Shown piece by piece: positions 55,928-64,000 of a DNA stretch of 64,000 nucleotides. The stretch is from Hygrocybe punicea (taxonomy: Eukaryota > Basidiomycota > Agaricomycetes > Agaricales > Hygrophoraceae): assembly GCA_963556145.1 (NCBI GenBank), contig OY744468.1, forward strand, positions 1,798,001-1,862,000. Direction: 5' to 3'. Made by a program: the position numbers and the translations under genes. A model generated the notes under the pieces. It made no database searches. It worked only from the letters and a program-made list of their open reading frames with translations, and was not told the origin of the DNA. Each line of letters opens with the position of its first letter. Position 1 is the first letter of the stretch.

Positions 55928-57325
55928 TTAGAGGCGGCCGGTCTCGTAGTCCTGCCTCAACATCACCAACCTTGAGGTCGACCGTTCGAGATCGACACAG
56001 AGCCGCTGGAACTCTTGACTGAAGTGGACGAGGTGACGGTTGACGTTGGTGCCCAGGGCTCCCAGCTCCTCCGTAAGGACCGCTAGCTGCACCGACACTT
56101 GCTCGTAATTCTCCATCGTCAAAACGAACGGGTTTGCTGCCGAGGCCGCCCTAAGCCTTTTCGTCGGCCGCTCTTCCTCCGACTCCTCCTCGTCATCGTC
56201 ATCGTCCTCGACCGACTCCACGTCCTTGACCCGCGGTTTGCTTGTTGAGGCCCGGGCAGGCCTACTGCGGATGGGCTTTGTTGTGAACGACAACGGCTTC
56301 CTTGTGCCGACCGCGACCTCTTTGCCCTTTCCGGTATCCACCTTGCGCCGACCCCCGCCCGTCCGGTGTGTAGCGTTAGTACATCTTTTCTTCAGCCTCC
56401 GGCATCGTTCGCACACGTAGCCCGTGACGCCTCGACACGCCTCTTGCGCCTTGACGCAGTTGGTGCAGGGTTGTAGGGGAAACGGCCCGGTGAACTGTTA
56501 CCAGGATCAGTGGCTAAAGAACAAATGAACCGACACAAGAACTCACCGTCGTACCAGCCAGGTCTCCGGTCTCTACGCCCGGCGTATCTACGTCTTCTAC
56601 ATCGGCCGGTGTCTCTGGTGCCGGGTCGACGGGGCCTTCCTCTGGCTCAACTGTGGCTTCGCCTTCCGGAATCGACTCAGTCCTTGGTTCACCCGCGACC
56701 GATGCGTTTGCTTCAGCTCGCCGTTCTTCGCTGAGCCGCCGCCGATACGCGGCTCCATCCCTTTCAACCCGGTCCACTTCTTGATTCCAGTGCTGCTCGT
56801 GTTGTTCTATTCTAAGCCGCTCCCGCCTTTCCTCTGCCGCCTTTCGCCTTTTCTCCGCCTCCGCTTGTGCATTTGCCTCTGCCATCCGTCTGGCCTCCTC
56901 TTCCCGCGTAGCCGCTTCTTCATCCGCCCGCCGTCTGGCTTCTTCCTTTTCCTGCCACTCTCAGTCCGCCGCTTCTTTCAGCCACTCTTCGACATCGTTG
57001 GCGTACGATTGGCGGTCGGCCCATAACGGTGGCGTTACTGGCCTTGTACCACCAGCTCGGAGTTCCGCGACGATTCCATTATAAGCACGCTGGCGGGACG
57101 ACATGAGCTATCTTAGGACACGCGTAGTCAATCGAGAAAACTCACCAGCGCTTTCTTGCGGCCGCTCAACCATTGTTGGGCCATCCCCTCATTGCCGTCC
57201 ACCATCGTTACAAGATCGTCGCTATGAAACACGGTGACCGCGTTGACGGCCTCTTCGTAGTCCGCCCGGACATCGGGTTCGATGCTTTCGACGAAGGCGA
57301 GGAAATTGTCGTAGACTTGGGACAT
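55928..57325 (-). CDS. Antisense zinc-cluster/coiled-coil gene inside the Gypsy element
   Basis: Three exons on the minus strand. Exon 1 is 57325 to about 57147 (MSQVYDNFLAFVESIEPDV.., SGRKKAL), followed by GTGAGT...GATAG. Exon 2 is about 57099-56547 (RQRAYNGIVAELRAG, WLKEAA, then a long charged coiled coil rich in Glu/Ala/Arg, then a Pro/Glu/Val stretch). An intron at 56495-56546 follows. Exon 3 is 56494-55928, with a Cys cluster CTNCVKAQEAC..CERCRRLKKRC resembling a fungal zinc cluster, an acidic EDDDDEEESEEE patch, RPTKRLR, and a helical C-terminus. An in-frame TGA at 56961-56963 (EAAD*EWQ) breaks exon 2 unless it is edited or spliced. It lies between pol and the 3' LTR, on the opposite strand. 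A DNA-binding role is inferred from the Cys cluster only. Confidence 0.6.
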
Positions 57326-57496
57326 TGTGAACGTGTGATGGTGTAGAGGAAAGGTCGGATCAACAACGAGATTTATTTTTATTTTTTTTACTTTGCCGTT
57401 GTTTGGCCGCTCACATGATTGGCCACATTCGCGACCCGCATTTGGAGACCCCAAATTCTCGACCATGGATGGTCTCTATTAGAAGACCCAAGGAGA

Positions 57497-58208
57497 TGTA
57501 GAGGGTCCTCGACCCTCTGAGGCCGTAACATCGATATCTAGCGAATCCGCTCGAACCCAACGTCTCTAGCAATCTACGCTCGAACCCGACGCAACCCGAC
57601 GCAACTCGATGCATACCGACTAGCATGGCCGCTCACATACCTGGTCGGTCCATCTCCTAAACTTACGGAACTTCAAATATCAAAGATAGATCTCATCGGA
57701 CTGGGATCCCGACATCGGACTTGCCTTATTCACGCCTAGCGTCTCCCTTATGGGGATATAGTAAAGTATATTGCATCTTTTACGGTTTTTATATCTTCCA
57801 CCCATTTTCCCTGTCATCGTCGCCTCGCAACGCTCTTCCTACTTCCCCATTTTTATTCTCCTTTGTTTCCTCTCATCGGCCGAGGACTCTCGTCCGAATC
57901 TAGGTACAGAAATTTGTAGTATAAAAACGGTGCCCAAGCGCCGTCTCAAAATAAGAAACCAGTTCCCCCATTTCCTCTCTCTGAGAATTAGTCTCTCAGT
58001 AAAATCCATCGCACACATTACTCGTCGGATTCCTCGACGCTCTCCCCGTTGTTCTACCGCCTTTATCTCTACGTCCATCGTCACCTGACACCCGACCCGC
58101 CGGACCCGACATCGTCGGCTTCGTCAGCTTCGACCGGTCTCGATAGATTTCAGTAGTTTACTCGGTGGCTTCTTACCTTTTATATCCTATTATCTTACTG
58201 AAGCTTGT
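57497..58208 (+). repeat. 3' LTR of the Gypsy element, left part
   Basis: Starts TGTAGAGGGTCCTCGACCCTCTGAGG, which contains a GAGGGTC/GACCCTC hairpin, after a purine-rich AGAAGACCCAAGGAGA. The LTR continues at 63817-63897 after the 5.6-kb insertion. CTATAAAAAC-like TAGTATAAAAACGG is at 57917. Confidence 0.87.
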
Positions 58209-59225
58209 CAGTAGACCCAGTCGTTTTGGTTAACCCAATCACAGATATAGTTGCAAAAGGTAGGTACACATAGCGCAGTTGCTTGCTGGGGGGGTAGGTT
58301 AACCCAAAAGACAGCACTTGCTGGGGAAATGTGGTGTGGTAGGTTGACCCAGGTACAGCTCTTGCTGGTCAAGGCTGGCTGGTTGGGTCAACCTGGTGTC
58401 AGCTCTGCCATGGAGTCGGTTAACCCAGGGCAGCTATTCCAGGATGGTTGGGTTGACCCAGGCCCAGCTGTTCAAGCCATGTGGGTTGACCTGGCTGCAG
58501 TTATTGTTGCAGCACTGGGTTGACCCCAGTCCAGCTCTTGCTGCAGGCTGGGGTTGACCTAGATGCAGCTGTTGCTGCAGAACTGGGTTGACTAGGGCCC
58601 AGCACTTGCTGGAGGGTGGGGTGACTGGGGTCCAGCGATTGCTGCAGCACCGGGTCAACCAAGGGCCAGTTATTGCTGCAGCATGGGGTTGACCTGGCCC
58701 CAGCTCTTGCTGCAGCATTGGGTCAACCCAGGTCCACCTCTTGTTGCAGCATTGGGTCAACCCAGGTCCAGCACCTGCTGCAGGGCTTGGGTTGACCAGG
58801 ATCCAGCTATTGCTGCAGCACCAGGTCGACCTGGGCCCAGCTATTGCTGCAACATTGGGTCGACCTGGGCCAGCTATTGCTGCAGGATTGGGTTGACCTG
58901 GCCCCAGCTCTTGCTGCAGCCCCAGGTCGACCTGGGCCCAGCTATTGCCACAGCATTGGGTTGACCTCAGCCTAGCTATTGCTGCAGCACTGGGTTGACC
59001 CAGGTCCAGCACTTGCTGCAGGATAGGTTGCCAGGGGCACAGCTCGTTCTGCACCATTGGGTTGATCCTGGACCCACTGATGGGGCAGGCTTGGGTTCAC
59101 CAGGGTCTGGCTATTGCTCCAGCACTGCGTTGCCATGCCCAGCTTTTGCTGCAGAAATGGGTTGACCCTGGCCCAGCTCTCCCTGCAGCATTGGGTTGAC
59201 CAGCGTCCAGCTCTTGCTGCAATGT
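58209..59225. repeat. Left-arm minisatellite of copy 2
   Basis: The same GGGTTGACCC/CAGCTATTGCTGCAGCA units as copy 1, with a block of about 600 bp of units absent. The reverse complement is at 62790-63809. Confidence 0.9.
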
Positions 59226-59885
59226 GGGCTCATGTCGGTCGACAGGCTTGCATCACATCCCACTTTGCCTGCATGTATTTCATGTTCCAAACATTGCCAG
59301 AGCCCACACCAGCTCAAGCCAATATTTATTCAGAAACTGCCATATGAAGTAATCAAAATGTTTCAACCTGTACATGACATAAATGTACCACGTAATATAA
59401 TTTTAATGCACTTATTAAAAACACAGGGAATAGCAAAATTAAAATTTTATTATTTTGACAATGCACAATCTCTTACTTTTACTATCCGTCAGCCATTACA
59501 GGAGCTACTTATCCCCAATGACAATCTATGACAAAATCAGAACTTACCCCACTTGGAATATTGTGCTTTTCTATTCAATATTGCTCAATTCTCCATTGGA
59601 ATCAATATATATAACCTCACTATTACTTAAAATAGACACATAAATTTAATGATTATTTTATCCAAATACCTAATTAAATAGTGCAGGGCAGAAGGCAGGT
59701 GAGAGGAAGATAGGTGGGTGTGGAGTGGGAAGACGGTGGGAGTGGGAGAAGGGAGTGGGAGTGGAGTGGGAGTGGGAGAAGAGGGAAGGTGGGAAGGCAG
59801 CAGGGAAGGGAGGGAGACAGAGACGGAGACGGAGACAGAGACGGAGAGGGACAGGGAGAGAGGGAGGAGAGTGGACTGTACATAC

Positions 59886-60660
59886 GTTCCCATTGTCCTT
59901 GTCGTCTTCGTCTATGTCTCCGCCATCCTCGTCCCCCTCGTTCCCGTCCCCGTCCCCATCCCCGTCCATGCTGTTCCAGTCCCTGTCGTTCCCGTTCCCG
60001 TCATTCCTCTCGTCGTCGTCATCGTTGTCGTTGTCGTTGTCATCTGCCGTAGTCCTCGTCGTCCGATGGATGGTCGTCGTCGTCTGCGTCATCCTGTCGT
60101 CCCCTAGCTGGCCGTCCCCGTCATTCCCGTCCCCGTTGTCCCCGTTCCCAACGTCGTCCTCGTTGTCATCGTCCCCGTCTCCATCCCCGTCGTCGTCCTC
60201 GTCGATCCCTGGATGGTCGTCGACTCCGTCGTCCTGTCGTCTCTTCGCTGGCCGTCTCCGTCCCCGTTGTCTTCCCCGGCTGGCCGTCTGTGCCCTCGTC
60301 ACCTCTGTCCTCGTCGTTGCCTGCCATCCGCCGTTTCAGCCCTTCAGTTGGGCGTTGAGGTGACATGGCGTGGGCATGCGTGTTGCGATCAATTCCAGGC
60401 GTGGCAGTGAGAAAGTCCTTCATAAAAACAATAATATTAGCTAGCATAGTAATAGTAATAAATTTTGAGAAATATACATACCTTCTACTTGATTTTGCTG
60501 CTGTTGCTGTTCTCGTGGACGCATCGTGGAGTACGCGAACCCACACCGGAGGTTGCCGATTGCCCAAACGGGCGCGAGTTGCCTTATATGTAACCAAGAT
60601 CTTACTTTTCTCAGTGTAATTGCATGGAGCACAACAACTGTGTAGCACATTTAAGACCAT
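59886..60660 (-). CDS. Element-borne spliced acidic ORF, unit Q (copy 2)
   Basis: Minus-strand counterpart of 43034-43796: exon 1 with the conserved block (60583-60553), an intron of 64 bp (about 60481-60418), then exon 2 starting ATPGIDRNTHAHAMSPQ and an acidic Gly/Asp/Asn tract ending before GTATGTACAG (59885). Small indels change the acidic frame relative to copy 1. Expression and function unknown. Confidence 0.3.
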
Positions 60661-61149
60661 GTAGGGATAGAATTAGCCTCTAACTACATCCTTCCCAAAT
60701 TTTGTATTTTATTATGGCATACATAGAGAGATATCCATGATTCATTGATACCTCCCTGCCAATTTCGGACCCTTCAAATGCTACTTTACCAATATTGCTT
60801 TGAAAAATATGAGAATAATTGTGAAACTACTATGTAAAGTATCTATTGTATTGATGATCAGTGCCTGGCACTTGGTGGTCCCAGAATCTGTTGTAGCCAA
60901 GAAATGAAAGGTTCAAAGTAAAGCTGAACTTGAAGTTCGGACTTGGTTGATGGGTCAGCCACAATGCACAATTCTGTGCATTTGCTTGGCTGAAACAAAG
61001 GTCCTGGTCCACCAACAATCAGGCACTTATGTGTACCACAATGAGTACTCATTCAAGTACTCCTTAGATTAATTTCAGATTTTTAAGACAAAGTTAGATC
61101 ATTAAGGGTCCAATTCTGGCAGAGGAATGGAATAAATTGTGAATAGCTC

Positions 61150-62072
61150 TTGATGCAGGGCCGAATAAAATACAAATTTTGGTATGAGGGTAGATATACC
61201 ATATTTACACCTTTTGAGGATCTCACTTCGGGTATGCATGCATTGTTGTGCATGCTAGAAGATTCAAAAGCTTCAGTGACACTTCCATGTTTGGCAACTC
61301 GAACCCGTTTGGGAAATCGGCAACTGCCGGTTGGTTTTCCCGCGCGAGTTCAAACATCGACTGGTTTTCAACAAGAACGCGTCAACAACAGGAGACGGGT
61401 GCAGAGGAGCACCCAAGGTAATTTCTGATTTTAACTTTTTGGTATTCTTTGCTAATTGTTGACCTTTTGCAGGTACCCCATGCCAAACAGGCGATTCCGA
61501 ACACCCAACAGCAGAACACAACGCGCCAGCAAACAGAACGGAAGCCAACGAAAATGGCCACCGTGAGGATGCTGCAAGGCCGGGTACGAGGATGCGCCAA
61601 TGACCAGGACGGATGGCCGAGACAACCACGGCGGCAACGACGAGGAAAGTCGACGAGGTCACAGACGGCCGGCGAGGGGACGACGGGGCGGAGAAGGATA
61701 GCGACGGGACGACAGGACGACGGAGACGACGACGACCATCCGGGGGACGACGACAACCATCCAGGTGACGACGAGGACGACGACGGGGACGGAGACGCGG
61801 ATGACAACGACAACGAGGACGATGACGACGAGGACGGGAATGACGGGAACAGGTACGACAGCGACGGGGACGACGGGGACGAGGACGGCGGAGACGCAGA
61901 CGAGGACGGCGGAGACGCAGACGAGGACGACGGGACGAGGACGACGGGATGAGGATGACGGGACGAGGATGACGGGACAAGGATGACGGGACGAGGACGA
62001 TGGGATGAGGATGACGGGACGAGGACGGCGGAGATGCAGACGAAGACGACGAGGACGACGGAAACGCGAGAG
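61150..62072 (+). CDS. Element-borne spliced acidic ORF, unit P (copy 2)
   Basis: Exon 1 has an open frame from ATG 61150 through the conserved block (61293-61323) to 61417. The intron is 61418-61472 (GTAATTT..CTAAT..TTTTGCAG, 55 bp). Exon 2 starts VPHAKQAIPNTQQQN and gives a basic stretch then a Gly/Asp-rich acidic tail. A local expansion of GACGGGACGAGGAT-type repeats (61915-62035), absent from copy 1, disrupts the tail frame. The donor-like GAGAG/GTATGTACAT follows at 62073. The exon-1 frame that joins exon 2 in register carries upstream stops, whereas the long open exon-1 frame joins out of register. Coding status is uncertain. Confidence 0.35.
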
Positions 62073-62789
62073 GTATGTACATCCCACCCCTGCTCCCTCT
62101 CCCTCTCCCTATCCCAGTCCTCCTCCATCTCCATCTCCCTCTCCCTCTCCCTGCTGCCCTTCCCTCCTGCCTCCACCTTCCCTCTTCTCCCACTCCCACC
62201 CCCTTCTCCCACACCCATCCCCTTCTCCCATTCCCACCTTTCTCCACTCCCACTCCCACCTTCTTCCCACTCCCACTCCCACCGTCTTCCCACTCCACAC
62301 CCACCTATCTTCCTCTCACCTGCCTTCTGCCCTTCACTATTTAATTAGGTATTTGGATAAAATAATCATTAAATTTATGTGTCTATTTTAAGTAATAGTG
62401 AGGTTATATATATTGATTCCAATGGAGAATTGAGCAATATTGAATAGAAAAGCACAATATTCCAAGTGGGGTAAGTTCTGATTTTGTCATAGATTGTCAT
62501 TGGGGATAAGTAGCTCCTGTAATGGCTGACGGATAGTAAAAGTAAGAGATTGTGCATTGTCAAAATAATAAAATTTTAATTTTGCTATTCCCTGTGTTTT
62601 TAATAAGTGCATTAAAATTATATTACGTGGTACATTTATGTCATGTACAGGTTGAAACATTTTGATTACTTCATATGGCAGTTTCTGAATAAATATTGGC
62701 TTGAGCTGGTGTGGGCTCTGGCAATGTTTGGAACATGAAATACATGCAGGCAAAGTGGGATGTGATGCAAGCCTGTCGACCGACATGAG

Positions 62790-63809
62790 CCCACATTGCA
62801 GCAAGAGCTGGACGCTGGTCAACCCAATGCTGCAGGGAGAGCTGGGCCAGGGTCAACCCATTTCTGCAGCAAAAGCTGGGCATGGCAACGCAGTGCTGGA
62901 GCAATAGCCAGACCCTGGTGAACCCAAGCCTGCCCCATCAGTGGGTCCAGGATCAACCCAATGGTGCAGAACGAGCTGTGCCCCTGGCAACCTATCCTGC
63001 AGCAAGTGCTGGACCTGGGTCAACCCAGTGCTGCAGCAATAGCTAGGCTGAGGTCAACCCAATGCTGTGGCAATAGCTGGGCCCAGGTCGACCTGGGGCT
63101 GCAGCAAGAGCTGGGGCCAGGTCAACCCAATCCTGCAGCAATAGCTGGCCCAGGTCGACCCAATGTTGCAGCAATAGCTGGGCCCAGGTCGACCTGGTGC
63201 TGCAGCAATAGCTGGATCCTGGTCAACCCAAGCCCTGCAGCAGGTGCTGGACCTGGGTTGACCCAATGCTGCAACAAGAGGTGGACCTGGGTTGACCCAA
63301 TGCTGCAGCAAGAGCTGGGGCCAGGTCAACCCCATGCTGCAGCAATAACTGGCCCTTGGTTGACCCGGTGCTGCAGCAATCGCTGGACCCCAGTCACCCC
63401 ACCCTCCAGCAAGTGCTGGGCCCTAGTCAACCCAGTTCTGCAGCAACAGCTGCATCTAGGTCAACCCCAGCCTGCAGCAAGAGCTGGACTGGGGTCAACC
63501 CAGTGCTGCAACAATAACTGCAGCCAGGTCAACCCACATGGCTTGAACAGCTGGGCCTGGGTCAACCCAACCATCCTGGAATAGCTGCCCTGGGTTAACC
63601 GACTCCATGGCAGAGCTGACACCAGGTTGACCCAACCAGCCAGCCTTGACCAGCAAGAGCTGTACCTGGGTCAACCTACCACACCACATTTCCCCAGCAA
63701 GTGCTGTCTTTTGGGTTAACCTACCCCCCCAGCAAGCAACTGCGCTATGTGTACCTACCTTTTGCAACTATATCTGCGATTGGGTTAACCAAAACGACTG
63801 GGTCTACTG
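62790..63809. repeat. Right-arm minisatellite of copy 2
   Basis: Reverse complement of 58209-59225, differing at only a few positions by eye. Confidence 0.9.
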
Positions 63810-63816
63810 AGCTTGT

Positions 63817-63897
63817 TAGACTATTCCTAGTCACTTCTACGCTGACCCCACAGGCTTAGGATTATTATTCCGCAGCCACCCCGACCTCGCCTTTACA
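63817..63897 (+). repeat. 3' LTR of the Gypsy element, right part
   Basis: TAGACTATTCCTAGTCACTT... to CCTTTACA, matching 49202-49278 of the 5' LTR. Sequence from 63898 (CCGGTCCTGCTGCTGTTG) is outside the element; nothing was recognised in it. Confidence 0.85.
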
Positions 63898-64000
63898 CCG
63901 GTCCTGCTGCTGTTGCTGTTCCTGGTCCCGCTTACATTGCTGCTGCCATTCTCAGCCACTCCCGGTGTAGTGGTTGTGCCTGACAGATCACGTGACCAGT

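Larger units (their letters stand above)
58209..63809 (+). mobile_element. 5.6-kb giant palindromic element (GGGTTGACCC type), copy 2
   Basis: Terminal inverted repeats CAGTAGACCCAGTCGTTTTG and CAAAACGACTGGGTCTACTG are exact over 20 bp. A 7-bp duplication AGCTTGT is at 58202-58208 and 63810-63816; the uninterrupted 5' LTR (49195-49201, AGCTCGC) has one diverged copy. The arms 58209-59885 and 62073-63809 are nearly exact reverse complements. The centre holds unit Q (minus, 60660-59886) and unit P (plus, 61150-62072) around an AT-rich core (60660-61150). The sequence is near-identical to copy 1 (39440-46108) in reverse orientation, but the minisatellites are about 0.6 kb shorter in both arms. 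It is the most intact copy in the window. Confidence 0.88.
37986..63897 (+). mobile_element. Decayed Ty3/Gypsy retrotransposon with later insertions in both LTRs
   Basis: The 5' LTR is 37986-38553 plus 49057-49278. The 3' LTR is 57497-58208 plus 63817-63897. Each is about 0.8 kb after removing insertions and runs TGTAGAG...CCTTTACA. The primer-binding site is TGGAGCTCACCGCGAGG at 49281-49297, with a purine-rich tract just before 57497. Inside lie gag-protease, pol (RT, RNase H, integrase) and an antisense gene. The order RT-RNase H-integrase is diagnostic of Ty3/Gypsy. Coding damage shows the copy is dead. The flanks (GTATA left, CCGGT right) do not form a target duplication, so one end may have recombined. 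Confidence 0.85.

Noticed and set aside
1..64000. tRNA or rRNA genes
   Set aside because: No A/B-box pair with a foldable cloverleaf and no conserved rRNA segment was noticed by eye. A tRNAscan-SE run would be decisive.

Overview
The window looks like repeat-rich nuclear DNA of a mushroom-forming fungus (Basidiomycota, probably Agaricomycetes). The evidence is short GT-AG introns of about 50-65 bp and families typical of that group: a Plavaka-type transposase, a DUF6532-like protein, an Spt5-like NGN/KOW protein, a TET/JBP-like 2OG-oxygenase-fold protein, and Ty3/Gypsy and Ty1/Copia elements. No rRNA, tRNA or CRISPR array was recognised. No database search was possible, so family names rest on motif recognition.

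Layout. 1-1.3 kb is unrecognised decayed sequence. 1.3-9.8 kb holds one Plavaka transposase pseudogene on the minus strand. It is split by three LTR-derived insertions: a 2.0-kb non-autonomous element, a solo LTR, and a 2.2-kb non-autonomous element. Each has a 4-bp target duplication, and removing all three restores a continuous reading frame. 9.98-10.75 kb is a full-length palindromic MITE. 11-12.4 kb is a kinase-like pseudogene (minus). 13-17 kb is a TET/JBP-like oxygenase-fold gene (plus), interrupted by a second solo LTR. 17-19.3 kb is tandem repeats and a second palindromic MITE. 19.35-21.3 kb is a DUF6532-like gene. 21.6-29.4 kb holds a Myb/SANT fragment, an intron-rich unknown gene, a duplicated coiled-coil gene and an Spt5-like gene. 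30.3-32.3 kb holds a Myb/Reb1-like fragment, an inverted-repeat-flanked membrane ORF and a Copia remnant without reverse transcriptase. 33.4-37.3 kb holds a 45-bp minisatellite and a partial member of the palindromic element family described next.

38-63.9 kb is a decayed Ty3/Gypsy element (gag-protease, pol, and an antisense multi-exon zinc-cluster gene). Both of its LTRs have been invaded by one family of large inverted-repeat elements. The 5' LTR carries a 10.5-kb element, itself split by a 6.7-kb giant palindrome and a 1.1-kb hAT-like element. The 3' LTR carries a separate 5.6-kb copy of the same palindrome in the opposite orientation.

These inverted-repeat elements are the most unusual content. 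They share related termini (CAGTRG...CYACTG), exact 7-bp target duplications in three independent insertions, and arms built of a subterminal minisatellite. The core motif of that minisatellite differs between elements while its spacer stays recognisable. Inside lie a central AT-rich region and outward-facing, intron-containing, GAC-rich units that end at a conserved GTATGTACA before a long polypyrimidine tract. No transposase was found in them, so they look non-autonomous. The family is a candidate undescribed transposon group.

Most nonsense changes in the Plavaka gene fit C-to-T transitions (CGA to TGA, CAG to TAG), and CpG sites in several target duplications have decayed the same way. This suggests cytosine-methylation-linked or RIP-like decay of the older layer. 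The palindromic copies are near-identical to each other and look recent.
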